A stretch of 47,961 bases of DNA from Cercozoa sp. M6MM (lineage: Eukaryota > Endomyxa: Ascetosporea): NCBI GenBank assembly GCA_040357565.1, contig JBDODJ010000081.1. The stretch is one strand, 5' to 3'. Positions within the stretch are counted from its first letter, which is position 1. Each line of letters opens with the position of its first letter. The notes beneath the pieces were generated by a model. The model was not told where the DNA came from and did no database searches. It saw only the letters and a program-made list of their open reading frames with translations. Below are positions 1 to 11,429 of the stretch, piece after piece. The position numbers and the translations under genes were made by a program.

Positions 1-10
1 GTGTGTGTGG

Positions 11-41
<31 letters not shown>

Positions 42-136
42 TGTGTGCGTGTGTGTGTGTGTGTGTGTGTGCGTGTGCGTGTGTGTGTGTGCGTGTGTGT
101 GTGTGTGTGTGTTCCTGTCCGGTGTACGTGTGTGTG
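1..136. repeat. (GT)n microsatellite at the window edge
   Basis: Almost uninterrupted GT dinucleotides with occasional GC steps. In this window (TG)n tracts nearly always lie inside introns and read TG on the sense strand. This tract may therefore belong to an intron of a plus-strand gene that begins outside the window, but no exon is visible next to it. Positions 137-327 hold no recognisable gene. Confidence 0.9.
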
Positions 137-327
137 TGTGCAATAATATAGGTGGCTCAAGCGATGGAAGCATGCCGCTGAAGCCGCCTCGCAGCCAGAA
201 TAGCTGCCTGTCCAAGTGGAGTCACGTCTAATTGATTGATGTTTCTATTGAAACAACTACGCGGTTCTGTTTCTATTTAGTCAGGTCTCATTCTGAGTTC
301 AGTTTCATGTGTTGCTCAAAGGATGAG

Positions 328-2098
328 TTACTCAGCTACTGGTAGCCAACGTGCTAGAAAGTCGCGATCGTGGCCACTTGAGTCCTCGAGTTGTCGTTGT
401 TCGCGAGCGACGTTTTCTGCCTTGGAGAGAGCTGACTCAACGTGTCGGTACCGCGGGTTCTTGCCGTGCAGGTATGGGTCGAACTTGTCTCCGACGATAT
501 CAATCTCGCCCGCAGCCGCTTTCGTTTCGACCGATGGCACGACTGGCGCGTGCTTTTGAAGAGACTTGAGATTGCCGAATCGAGTGACGCGACTGGTCGG
601 AGCTTTCACCTGCTGCGGTGGTTCCTCGAGCTCGATCTCACGGATGACCTCTTTGACTGACTCGCTCGAAGAGAAACGTCGTGCAGCCTGCAAAGCACTG
701 TGTGTTTCCTCAGTCCTTCCGTCAGTGTTGGACCCGGCAGTGTCCTGAGCAACGTGCAGGGCACTCACAATCTTGGCCATGTTTCGAATCGGCAGTTTGC
801 GCTGCGTGCCAGTGCGAAGCACTCGGAAGAACTGCTCGTCACAGAGGGCCAGGAAATGTGCCAGCGACAGGAAAGAGACGCCGACAACACTGCCTTCGGC
901 AAGCTGGCAAGACGCAACGCAGTGTCCTCTGTGCAGTGCGTTGAAGCACCCGTTGTCGAAACTGCACAACACGAGTTCATTCGAGAAGGCACACGAGGTG
1001 ACACACGACTCCGTCTCGGTCTGTGAGAGACCTTCAATGTTGCCACTCGACGCACTCAGAGAGAACAGAGATCCTTCGACACACATGGTGTGCACAGAGG
1101 ATGCGCATTGGATTGCTCGTACTGCCTGCGTGGCTAGTTGCGTGTGCCACACGATTGACCAGTTCGTTCGGCACGACTGTGCTCCAGCGAACTGCGAGTC
1201 TCGACACTCTGCGTCGAGATGGCCGAAGCAACGACAGGTGTCACAGTACTCGGAACACGCCTTGTCGCGACTAAGAAGCAAGACAGTGCTGCCGAAACTG
1301 ACGGCCAAACTGGAAGCATCGTTCTCGCGGAATGCCAAGCAGCACTCGTTGCTCGTCCCGTCGTCGTCCTCGCTCGAGACTTCTTCGTCGCGCTGCTTGC
1401 GGACAGAGATACACTCGAACGGAGCACTGATGCGGTGCTTTCGACTCGTGTCTGAATCCCACAGCCAGATGCAGCGAGCTGTGGCGTCTACTGCCGCTAC
1501 GATACCTCGCTCACTTCGCGTGCACGCATCGAAACGTGCTCTTGCGTCTGGACATGCCAACACACGAACAGCAAGTTTCGGCATCATATTTCTTCGGTTT
1601 GGTGTGTCGATTTTGTGCATCGCATTCAACAAGGCTTGATTGTTCAGTGAAAGAACTGCGTTCGGCAAGCTCGAGCACAGCACGAGAACTGTCTTCTGCT
1701 CAATGTGTATCGAGTGAGGCTTCAGACGTAAGTACGTCAGGCGACTGTCTGTAAGTTCGCTCGCGTTTTGCTAATCTTCAGTAGGCGGAATCGAAGAAGG
1801 ACAACTCGTACCAGTGGTGTCTGAGTGCTTGCAGAACTGCAGCACGCAACTCACGCTGGCTTTGCCTCGACGCTGCTGCACATCGCAGGTCGTGATCACA
1901 AGAGTGTCGTCACTGCGCAGCTGCAATAGAACGGCTGCTGAGCACGGCAACTGGGGTGAAGGCGAGCTGTCAACGCATATACACAAAATCGTAAATTCAC
2001 TGCAGGGAAGCTCCGAAAAGCCTACTGGAACTACTTAACTACCGATACCTCGGGAATAGCTGCAAACTACTCACGACTTTGGCTTTCGGGCAGAACAT
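328..2098 (-). CDS. Uncharacterised protein, possible beta-propeller (about 534 aa)
   Basis: I do not recognise the family. I read three exons on the minus strand: 2098-2049, 1966-1855 and 1770-328. They are joined by GT-AG introns of 82 and 84 bases, and all junctions keep frame. The product starts MFCPKAKVVSS and ends in a TAA at 328. Its middle has short alternating hydrophobic and polar strands, such as IVAAVDATARCIWLWDSD and SSLAVSFGSTVLLLS. These look like WD40-type blades and suggest a beta-propeller (inference). An acidic stretch (EEVSSEDDD) and a charged, helical C-terminal tail follow. The gene is head-to-head with MLH3, with 209 bases between the start codons. A shorter start at 1620 is possible if the upstream exons are wrong. 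Confidence 0.6.
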
Positions 2099-2307
2099 CG
2101 CGTTTGGTGACGCGATTGAAAGGAGCTGCGCGTATAACATGTTTCATGCACCTGTAGGAAAATTAGACGGGCTTCAGCAGTCAGTATGTGAGACACTGCT
2201 TCCAGTTGGTCATTTTTGGTATTTTCCCCGTTCATTGATGCAAATCCGCGCGGAGAGCCAGTCGAGGAAACAAACCGGGTTATGTCGACGCCGCTTTCCA
2301 GTGTCAA
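2099..2307. promoter_or_regulatory. Divergent promoter region between the propeller-like gene and MLH3
   Basis: These 209 bases separate two start codons that face away from each other. The region has no long ORF of its own in a plausible frame. It contains the palindrome TCCGCGCGGA at 2245-2254, about 55 bases before the MLH3 start. The shared-promoter role is inferred from spacing and gene orientation. Confidence 0.5.
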
Positions 2308-5300
2308 ATGGCGAGAATCAAGCGTGTGAGTGAAGACTCTGCCTTGTGCGTTCAGGCAAGTGCTCGCTACCCGAACTTGTGGACGATCGTGCGCGAAGTG
2401 CTTACTTTCGCGCAGTCACGAGAAGCGCAACGTATCGTGCTGAATGTTTCGGAGCGACACCGTTTCTTTAGCGTTGCTAGTGACGGAAACGCTTTCGATG
2501 CGGCTGATCTCGCACAGTTCGGTCGCTTTGCAACGGGAGTGGTGAAACTGAATGACTTGCCACCAGACGCAGTCGCCACTGCTTCGCCGCGAGTGACTGT
2601 GCTGCCCAACGTGGATTCTCCCTTCGCGCTCATGTCTTTCGTGTGCTGCGTGCGAGTGGACGTCACCGAAACACGCGATTTCGAAGGAAGTGCGCGACTG
2701 ATTAAAGTGCTTCGTGACGGCAAGGTGCTCTCATTTCACGAGATAACCGAAACGAAAGGCAACAGCGACTCGCAAGCACACAAGTTGCACACCGTGATTG
2801 GCGTGAGCGATATCTTCTCGCGACAAGCAGTGCGAGCACGCATGAGCAGCTTTCGCTTTGCAGACTTTGTCCGCATCACAGAGGACCTTGCTATTGTAAG
2901 CGACTGCCGAACTGCATTCTTGGTGCGCGATCTTGACGCAGCGAGAGGCAAGCGACACAAGCACGGCACTGGTGGTACTGTCTCAGCTGATCTGAATGAG
3001 CACTGACTGAGGCATATGTGGACTAGACAGGTGCCGGACAGGAGAAATGTATCATCAAACCTGCTGCTTCTGCTCGAGCGCTGTTGCAGTCGCTGCGACC
3101 GCAGGCGCACGAAGCACTTGCATCGCGCAACATGGAAATCCTTGAGGCGGAGAATGCCGTCCGTGCACGTGACGGATGCGGAAAGGTCGTGCTGAAAGTG
3201 CAAGGTCGCTTGTCACGCACGCTCTTCGCTCATGTCGGGGCCGATGTGCAGTTTCTCTTCTGCAACGGACTGCGAGTGGATAATGTTTCTCTCCACAAAG
3301 TGATCGACTCGATGCTGCGCAAGTTCGTGCGTGCTCACCTCGATGAATTTCACGGCGTGTTCGCACAGCAACTGACTGCTTCGTGTTTGTCAACGCAGAT
3401 CCAAAAGGTGTTTTTAAATTTACTGAATGTGCGAAGCGATTAGCTCGAATATCCATGAAAGCTTAAAATTCAAGCACAGGATATGCGACCATCGGCAGTG
3501 TGCGACGCAGTTCGTGGTCTGTATCTAATCAATGTGTTTTCAAAGCCGGCCTACGCATTAGCTCCGACACCGAGCGAGAACAATCCACTGCAGTTTTCGC
3601 TGGACGAAGCGTCGTTGCGTCGCGTCTTGCCGTTGCTCGAAAACACCGTCGATGCTGCTTTACAGCGCTTGCATCGTTTCTTCCTTCAACGTAGCCACTT
3701 CGACGAGAACTCAAGTGGTTCCAACAGCGAAAACATGCTCGATAATGTTCGAATCTACAGTGAGACCGACGACAATTCTGCCGACAGCAGCGACGACGAG
3801 AGGACGAAAACGAACGCTCATGCTCGAACATACAAGCCACTCAGTCGAAGACGACCTCGAAAAGTACCCTGGCAGCGTGTGCGATCGGCAACGGTGACAC
3901 TCAAGGCCGGACGCTTCACGGTTCGCAATCCTATCGAGATGCAGCAAAAACAGAAAAGACCAACAACGACGCAACCCTTTGTACGTTTAAATACGTCTAA
4001 TTTATCCAAACAAACTCTCTTGACTTTGATGTTTTACAGAGACGCAAAAAACGACGGCGCATCAATTCTGCTTGCTCTCAGTTGCGCATTGATGGTGTCT
4101 TGGCGTCGACTCGCGAAGAGAAACCGAGACCAAGACGTACCAGCGATGCTACTATGGTGGACGAAAGTGCGTCAAAAACAGGTGCTCCTTTTTTAATGAG
4201 CGAATCGGGCGCGACACTCCAGCGACTCAGAGAATCGAACGCATTCGACCTCGACTTTTCGGTTTTCGCGCGCTTTCGCACTTCCCGCATGACCGCCGAC
4301 GAGCTTGTTGAGCACGCACAACATGTACAGTATATCTGTTCTCAAGTTGAAGTGATGGATATTAAGTGATGCTCGCTTGGTTTCGGAACAGCGAACAGAA
4401 GAGAGACGCAAGCACCGGTACGCAGAGCCACACGCCAGCAAATGGCTGGAAGAGCAACGCGTGATGCATGCTCCTCCACTAGCGAACGATCGCGTGACGC
4501 GACAAAGCATCGCGGACGCGCGTGCTGTCGGTCAGTGCGAAAATCAGTGGCTGCTCGCAGTTTCACGCGGTGGTATGCATACCTCACGTTTTATACTATC
4601 AAATGAATGAGCGGCAAAACGCGGTGCTACGCTCATACACCTGCCTACAGTACTGCTTGTGGCCGATCAACACGCAGTGCACGAAAGAATACGTTACGAT
4701 AAACTTCAACAAATGGTGTTGCAGCATCGCGCCTTTCAAGCCCAATCGTTGCGAAATCCTATTGTACGATTGGCTGCTTTATACCGTCTGCTTTATGCTC
4801 TGCAACACTTTTTAATCATAATTATTGATAGGTGCTCACAAACTGTGACAAGACCTTTCTTGACTGTCTGGAGAACAAGACAAAGTCTGTCATTCGAGAC
4901 TGGGGCTTTCGATTTCGCGTCGAACTGCAACAGCGTCGCTTGCTTCTAGTACACCACAGATACTGTCGGAGAAATGTGTTTGGGCAGACATATACTGCCA
5001 CACCACAGCTCGCATTCCCTGACTACGTGAAGAAACCCACGGCACGTTTTTTCGTCAACCTTGCCATCGAAGCGTATCAATGATTCATCTGAAGCAAGTG
5101 AAAGACAGGCCGTGTGTATCTATGCAACTACAGTTCTCAAAACGTCCAAGCCGTCGCACAACGGCCTCTCACGATACAGCACGAACTGGCCACAGCAGCA
5201 TGCAAGAAAGCAATCAAATTCGGCGACGCGGTATCATCGTATCGTTGTGTCAGTGAAACGAGAAGCATTTTGTTGTCTCAGTTGACACAACGACAGCAAC

Positions 5301-5449
5301 AACAGCTGTGGCACAAACTCTCTCGGTGCCGCAATCCCTTCCAATGTGCTCACGGCCGGCCCTGCGTTTTTGCTCTCTGTCGCATTGGAGGCAGCTCAGA
5401 AGTTACAGAAGATCCTGTTGTACATTTGCACACGCTTCTGCACAACTAG
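2308..5449 (+). CDS. MLH3: DNA mismatch repair/meiotic crossover protein MLH3
   Basis: MutL-gamma subunit. In known systems MLH3 pairs with MLH1 and nicks DNA during mismatch repair and meiotic crossing-over. The C-terminal half is diagnostic. The metal-binding endonuclease motif reads ADQHAVHERIRYD (about 4659-4700), followed by ACKKAIKFGD and FQCAHGRP (about 5340). The N-terminal half aligns with the MutL ATPase and transducer domains: HTVIGVSDIFSRQAVRARM matches the TVTVYNLFYQLPVRRKCM region of human MLH3, and DVQFLFCNGLRVDNVSLHKVID matches the QFLFVNKRLV region. The ATP-site motifs are lost (see findings). The last Glu of the endonuclease motif is Asp. Introns read with fair certainty are 3408-3479, 3981-4039, 4573-4650 and 4764-4831; those near 2975-3030, 4324-4390 and 5075-5110 are approximate. 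The middle linker is acidic and low in complexity, as is usual for MLH3. Confidence 0.88.
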
Positions 5450-5752
5450 CAAAACTGCATGCTAAGCCAAGCCACAAGCTGGCACATTTTTTTAGCGGCG
5501 ATAATCGGATACACAAGGACTCCACCCAGCTGCGAACTATTCATGTTATGTTTAAATAACGGTGTCCATTACAGCTATTGCTCCAGAAAATCTAAATGCA
5601 ATCAACGGAATCGATTATACAAAAACAAAAAACTGTTCTTAAAAAATCCCAGCGCTCTATGTCCGTCACGAAAGCATGCGCCTGCCTGTGTGGGAGCTGT
5701 AAAGTGATACAGGCACACGTGTGCACCTACTTTTATAGAAAATTAGTGTGGT
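5450..5752. other. Intergenic spacer between MLH3 and the ERG8-type kinase
   Basis: AT-richer sequence between two genes on the same strand. It should hold the MLH3 3' end and the promoter of the next gene. I see no convincing ORF or canonical AATAAA. Confidence 0.5.
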
Positions 5753-7023
5753 ATGGTGACTGCGTCGTGCCCCGGCAAGGTGCTGATCACGGGCGGCTAC
5801 CTCGTGCTGCAGCACCCGAACAGCGGCCTCGTATTGCCGCTGTCGGCTCGGTTTCACTCCAGCGTGACCGATGCTAGCGAAAGTGCCACAATTCGCGTAC
5901 GTGCGCCGCAACGCTACGGCGACAGTGCCGAGTTGGTTTACACGTTCAGCGCAGAGGTAGTGCGTCCTTTCCGTGCCTTGATGTCAGTGCAGCGGATTTC
6001 TTTGTGCTGCTCAGAATGATGCGCTGCGACTGACGCAAGAAACTGCAGGTGACAACAGCGTGCGCGAGGACAACAAATTCGTGCGTTTCTCGCTGCTGTT
6101 CTCGCTCGGCGTGCTACAACTGCTGTATGCTTTGGATCCACATGACCCCTTGTCCCTTGTCCCTTGTCCCTTGTCCCCCTGTACTCCTTATCTGCGATAC
6201 AATTGAGCAGAAAAGGCAACTTGCGCGGTCTGCAAATCGATTTGCGTGGTGACGACGCTTTCTACACGGTACGTATTGGCGTGCTTGACTGCGCTTGCCT
6301 CGGCATTTAAGCTTCCGACCTGCGCAGGGCGAGGGAGGCAAGACAGGCCTCGGCAGTTCGGCGGCGCTGTGTTCGTCGCTCGTGGCGGCGCTGTTCGCGC
6401 AGCACCTACCAGGAGAGTACCCTGCGGGCACACACCTCGATCTGCAGTACAGGTATACTCGGTTAGGGTGTATTGTTGGGGTCAATATGAGGGCAAGAGG
6501 GTGGTGTGGGTATTGTGTACTTACTGTGCAGGGATATTGCGCATCGTGTAGCACAGGTTGCTCACTGTGCTGCACAGGGCAAGGTCGGCTCAGGCTTTGA
6601 TGTCGCCGCTGCCTTCTTTGGTGCGCAGCGCTATGTGAGGTAGACTCTTCCTTCTTGTGTTCTGTTGTTGGGACAGTGACCCTGTGTGTCCAGATTGCGT
6701 CCATGCTTCCTGATGCCGCTGCTTGAACTTGCCGGCGCTGGCACGGAACTCTCCTTGACGACTCTGTCCTCCCTGGTACTCCTTCCTTCCTTGTTTGTAC
6801 CTCTGTCCTACCGACCCATCTCGCATGCAACCTGCGTCCAATGCAGCTGCTGGAGACGGACTGGGAGTGGCAGGTGCAGCCGTTCGCACTGCCCGACTCG
6901 CTCACCGTGGTGCTAGCTGACGTGTTCGGTGGCAGCGAAACGCCTTCTATGGTACCCTCTCTATACACACGATGTGTAAATCTACTTGTATTTTATTTGT
7001 ACCACTATATATCTATATATATG

Positions 7024-7057
<34 letters not shown>

Positions 7058-7697
7058 GATATGTGTGTGTGTGTGTGTGTGTGGGTGGTAGGTGAGGAAG
7101 GTGCTGGCTTGGCGCGACAGTGGCGACGAAGCGCAGTGCAAGTGGCGACACGTGGCGCACTGCAACGCGCACATCGACGCCTGCTTCGACCGACTGCGCA
7201 GTGCCGACAGCGACGACACCGACGAGTTGTCCGCTGCCTTTGTGCAATGGAACGATGCCATGAAGGACATGGGTCAGTCCACTGCCTGGTTTGTCCTTGT
7301 TATATCTACCTGATGTGCTTGATACAGGCGACTCGGCGCAGGTGCCTGTTGTCCCGTCGGAACAGCTGCCGCTGCTGAGTGCCGTTCGCGCCCTCGACGG
7401 CGTCGTTGCCTGCGGTGTTCCCGGCGGTGTGTGCTGCTATGCTCATACCCACTTATGTATACCTTCATGCTTTTAATGTAGCCGGTGGCTACGATGCCAT
7501 TTTCGTGCTGTGTCGCACCGAGACTGTCGACAGCGTGCGCCAGCAGCTGCGCAGTCTGCGTGGCGAGAGTGGCCAGCAACTCAAGGGTAGCACCCTGACC
7601 TACTGACTGTGCTGCGCACCTTGTGACTTGTGCTGCCTTTGTAGTGGCCCCTCTTGACGTGCACTACGATGCCGCCGGCGTTTTGCTCCAGGATTAA
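5753..7697 (+). CDS. ERG8: Phosphomevalonate kinase, GHMP (ERG8) type
   Basis: Catalyses ATP-dependent phosphorylation of mevalonate-5-phosphate in the mevalonate pathway to isoprenoids and sterols; acts in the cytosol or peroxisome. The start [19 protein letters not shown] is the classic ERG8 N-terminus ([14 protein letters not shown]), followed by [12 protein letters not shown]. The GHMP glycine loop reads [12 protein letters not shown] (about 6330-6365). [19 protein letters not shown] follows (about 6580-6635), then [20 protein letters not shown] (about 6890-6950), which matches the GDVxGGSxTPSMV block. About eight exons are separated by short introns, one carrying CCCTTGT repeats (6148-6178) and one a TA/TG microsatellite (7009-7083). 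The ORF ends VLLQD-TAA. Length (about 370-400 aa) is near the family norm. Vertebrates use an unrelated kinase for this step, so this type is informative about lineage. Confidence 0.88.
7009..7083 (+). repeat. (TA)n-(TG)n microsatellite just upstream of a 3' splice site
   Basis: A TA-rich stretch is followed by ten TG dinucleotides and then GGTGGTAG, after which coding sequence ([13 protein letters not shown]) resumes. The UG tract sits where a polypyrimidine tract is normally found. Confidence 0.85.
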
Positions 7698-8048
7698 CTT
7701 GACTATTGCGAGGCCGGTCCGCTCCAGTCACAGCGCAGGAACGTATATGGTAAGCATAAGCACGCACACGCGACACGGACTGCCTCCGCTCGACTCCCGA
7801 TTTCGGTCGAGTTAAACGCTAGCTTTGCCACGGCAGGCGTGTAACACATGGTTATGAACGCGCTCTTCGACGCGAAGCGAAGGCTGTGACGTTAAGCTGT
7901 ATTTGGCCAAAGAGCCACGCCAAGTCAAGTTGGGTCAAAAAGGCCACGCCACGCAGTTTTTTCGTGTGTGGGTGTGTCCGTTGGGTGTAATGAAATAATA
8001 TCTCTGTTAAAAGTCTGAGGAACACTAGTGCAGACGCAGCGACTAGAG
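7698..8048. other. Tail-to-tail spacer between the ERG8-type kinase and PP5
   Basis: Convergent 3' ends. No gene is recognised. Translations in this stretch on the minus strand run past the true PP5 stop and look like read-through shadow. Confidence 0.5.
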
Positions 8049-10657
8049 CTAGAAACCAAACATGCCAGCGTTGGCGTATTTCCTGCCAAATCAAACACAA
8101 CACCAATTTACACCACACCACACCAATCAGCAGCAGTAGCAGTGAGGCAGGCAGGGAAGAGTTTGCAGAAAACAAAACGCACATGGGAGGCACAGGCGGG
8201 TGCGGCACGGCGCAGAACTGCAGGAAGGAGGGCCGCAGCTCGGCGTCGAAGCGGCAGACGGCGGCCTGATTGCCGCTCTGATCGCAGTAGTTGGGCGCAC
8301 TGAACACTGTGGCCAGACGGCCGCCGTGCTGCAGCTGGTAGCCAGCCATCTTGACCTCGTGCGAGCGCACCACAAAGGCCTGCGACAGGTGTCATAGTGG
8401 GTGCATCATTCAATCCGCCCCCTTAACAAACACACGGTACAACTGACCAGATTGTTGCGCTCGCAAAAGGCCTCTGTGACGTCGCTGCCGAAGGAATGAC
8501 CCACACCACGTTTCGATGCTTGCAGTCCTTGGTGCATGCCCTGTGTACACATGTCATACAGTCAGAGACATCTAATCATAGACATCATACCGGGTCGTTC
8601 CACAGGAGTTCACACATGATGCCCTATGGTAGGAAGGTTGAGGACAGGGGTATAGGGGCAGGGAGTATAAAGGACATGGGCATGGAGGGTACATTCTCAG
8701 GTGGTTGCCGGAAGCGCTTGGTGTCCTCGATGTCCTTGAGCGTGACAGGACCGCTGGGCACACCGCCGTGCGTCACAAACACGCGCCCGTTCTTGCCTGC
8801 AGACAGGAGGTGGGGTTGGGGGTAATGCAAACTCAGTAGTAAGGTACCAGAGCCGTCCGAGCCGCCAGTGAGCACCTCGGGTTTCTCAGTTACACGCGGC
8901 TACACAGAAACACAGAGTGTGTCCGCGCGGAAGCTAGTCAGAGCCAACTGGTCAGAGGAAGCTGGTCACAAGTACCGAATCGTCATGCAAGGCAGCGGCC
9001 GGCGCGACCACGGCAGCCAGCGGCATGGCCTCGAACGCCTCCTTAAACAGCGCCATCACCTGACTGTCGTACTTGTGCTTCACCTCGCCGGCAAAGCCGT
9101 ACATCTGGACATATGGACAGTCCAGATGTACGGTACAGCTGGACAGTCCAAAACATGACTACCTGATTCATGGCACTCGTCTCGTGATTGCCGCGCAGCA
9201 TGTACACGCTCTGCGGCAGCGCCAGTTTCCACGCCAGTCTACACACAAAGTTAAGGCGGCTCCATACATGTAGTTGAGGGTGCGGAGGCAGTTTAATTAA
9301 GGAGGCGCCCTACAGGAGCAGCGCAATTTCGACTGAGAAAGAGCCGCGATCGACGAAATCGCCATTGAACAGGTACTGCACAGACACACAAACAAGTGCG
9401 TACACGCAGCCTTAAAGAAACGAAACGCAGCGTTAACTCAGAGATAAGGGTACAGGATTGGTCTCACTCGGCATGCCGAACTGCTCGAACAGGTTCAGCA
9501 GGTCGTAGTACTGTCCGTGCTGTACAAACCAACTTGCTGGTGCTTGTACTGCAGTACGCAGGTATGATGTGTACCGTGTCACCAACGACGGTGAACTGCG
9601 CCTCCTCCTCTGCCGTGTCTATCCAATCAATCAAGGAATCAAGAGGGAGAATGCAGTGAGGGTTAAGGGGAAGGAGGTTAAGGGGGCTTGCACCCTCAGG
9701 CATAGCGATGCGCAGCAGCGTCGACTGTCGCCGGAAATGATCGATCGCTCGCATCAACAGAGCCACGGCATAACGACGGTGCAGTCGCTTCTCCGCGCGG
9801 AAGTGCTGCACAGGCAACACGCTCGTTGACACACTTGTTGACACGCGGGTCTGCTTGAGCAGAGAACACGCACCCGCGTGAGGTGCTCGCAGAAAGCCAC
9901 GTCGACGGCAAAGTCGTCCTTCTCGTCGCGCAAACGCGGACCGTCGTAGCTGTCCTGCACTCACAGACAACCTTGTTTGAACTCCCTTGTTTGAACAACC
10001 TTGTTCGAACAACATTGTTTGAACAATTTTGTTGTGTGTCAGCAGTACCTCAACAATAATAGTGCGCCAGTCGATCTGCACGTTCTCGTCGCGCGACAGG
10101 GCGGCTACAACCACAGTGCGGTCAAAGCATGCGATCAAAGCGTGTGATCAAAGCGTGTGATCAAAGCGTGTGATCAAAGCGTGTGATGAAACCGTGCAAT
10201 CAAACAGGGCAATGGAATGTACCGAGCACTCGCTGCTGTCGCAGAAGTTTCTCGCACGCCTTGAGCTGCGCGGCGGCCGACTGGTCGCGCGGGTACAGCG
10301 CCACCACCTTGCGGAAATCCTTGCGTGCCGCGGCAAACTTGCCCCTGTCCCACGCGTCACACATGAGTGAGCAGCCCTGTGAGTGACCACATTGCTAAGA
10401 GAAACGCACATGTTGAGACTGGCACAAGCACGACGGTAGTAGCCCTTGGGATTGCCTAGTTTCAAACACTCTGACGCGTCCTGCTCCGCTGCACCGTCTG
10501 GGGGGGAGGGGGTAAAGGGGTCTACGTTTAATTAAACAAGCGGTACAAGCTTCGGTCTTGAGAAACATGAGGGCACGGTTCGAGTGCACAGCCGCACGCA
10601 CTGACTTAGCCTCTGAACACACTGGTGTATCAGGCAGAACACACACGCGCACACACG

Positions 10658-10711
<54 letters not shown>

Positions 10712-10721
10712 NNNNNNNNNN

Positions 10722-10771
<50 letters not shown>

Positions 10772-11047
10772 GGCACTGCGGGCTGTACCATCGCAATCAA
10801 GGTCGCCTAGCTTTTCGAGAGCCGCGCTGAATACAAACACGTCATTTGAAAGTCATTCAAACAGCAAAAGTAGCGTAAAGTGTCGCACAACGCACGTGTA
10901 CTTGTCGATCGCGCCCTCAAAGTCCTTGCTCTTGAACAGAGCATTGCCTAAAGATGTGTGTCATAATACACTAGTGTATGAGGCATTTAAAACTGCTGTA
11001 CCGGCCAAGCGAAGGTCGGCAGCCTGTTCAAGCTGCTGTTGTGTCAT
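8049..11047 (-). CDS. PPP5C: Serine/threonine protein phosphatase 5 (TPR + PPP)
   Basis: PP5 removes phosphate from Ser/Thr and binds Hsp90 through its TPR domain. The start MTQQQLEQAADLRLAG (from 11047) leads into TPR exons such as NALFKSKDFEGAIDKYT (about 10900-10950) and SEAKSVRAAVHSNRALMFLK (about 10570-10625). The linker HFRAEKRLHRRYA follows (about 9780-9805). The phosphatase motifs are complete: GDTHGQYYDLLNLFEQFG (about 9480-9590), FNGDFVDRGSF (about 9340-9370), LRGNHET (about 9180-9200), the VFVTHGG block (about 8765-8795), and FSAPNYCDQSGN (about 8270-8310). The last exon gives PPM-KYANAGMFGF with stop TAG at 8049-8051, matching the C-terminal PMxYAN signature. Introns carry three different tandem repeats and a (CA)n tract containing a 10-N gap. 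Confidence 0.93.
9112..9158 (-). repeat. Inverted repeat TGGACAGTCCA inside a PP5 intron
   Basis: TGGACAGTCCA occurs twice (about 9115 and 9144), each a near-perfect palindrome, separated by a GTACGGTAC core that is itself palindromic. The array lies between the exons encoding AMNQV and YGFAGEV. A related motif recurs at 23424-23480. Confidence 0.7.
9969..10033 (-). repeat. Minisatellite, unit about TTGTTTGAACAACC
   Basis: Four to five degenerate copies of a 14-15 base unit in a PP5 intron. Individual copies contain TTGTTTGAACAA-like dyads. Confidence 0.75.
10128..10192 (-). repeat. Minisatellite, 13-base unit GTGTGATCAAAGC
   Basis: About five tandem copies, the outer ones degenerate, in a PP5 intron close to the previous array. 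The unit contains the TGATCA palindrome. Confidence 0.85.
10636..10768 (-). repeat. (CA)n microsatellite with a 10-N gap; (TG)n on the sense strand
   Basis: About 50 CA dinucleotides on the plus strand, interrupted by N at 10712-10721. The tract lies in a PP5 intron upstream of the exon encoding SEAKSVRAAVHSNRAL, so the pre-mRNA reads (UG)n. The array length in the assembly is probably unreliable. Confidence 0.9.
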
Positions 11048-11410
11048 TGTTGCGTTTTTTGCAACGGCACGCCCTGTGAGAAACGCTGCGAAAACAACAA
11101 TTGTCACTGCGGTCGTGTCCCAAAATCACCAAAAAAAGCGCTCCCAGAAAACAACTCCCCACCACTCTTTACGCAATATCGACCTTCCGCCTACAGCACT
11201 CCGAACAGCCTACAATCGTGTTTAACGGAGTTAACGGTCGAAACCGTGCTGGCTACAACCCCGCCACTTTGCTGGCTACAGGTGATGAACCACAAACCCC
11301 CAAGTCCTGAAGTCCTGAAGCAGTGCACTGGACGAGTATTGTAGTAGCTGCATCTAAAAAGAAAATTTCAATTAATTTGACCCTCCGAGTGGGCAAGACT
11401 CGCATTTTGG
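11048..11410. other. Spacer between CISD2 and PP5 (both minus strand)
   Basis: Contains the PP5 upstream region and the CISD2 3' flank. No additional gene is recognised. Confidence 0.5.
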
Positions 11411-11416
11411 TTTATT
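11411..11416 (-). terminator. AATAAA polyadenylation signal for CISD2
   Basis: The complement reads AATAAA 13 bases after the CISD2 stop codon, implying a very short 3' UTR. Confidence 0.6.
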
Positions 11417-11429
11417 GTTTCGGGTCAAG

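Noticed and set aside
773-1639. A 288-codon open frame on the plus strand opposite the propeller-like gene
   Set aside because: It is antisense to a better-supported gene whose exons and introns keep frame, and it shows no domain features.
8109-8180. Hydrophobic C-terminal extension of PP5 (ANSSLPASLLLLLIGVV...)
   Set aside because: It disappears when the GT-AG intron after PPM is removed; the spliced end KYANAGMFGF matches the family.
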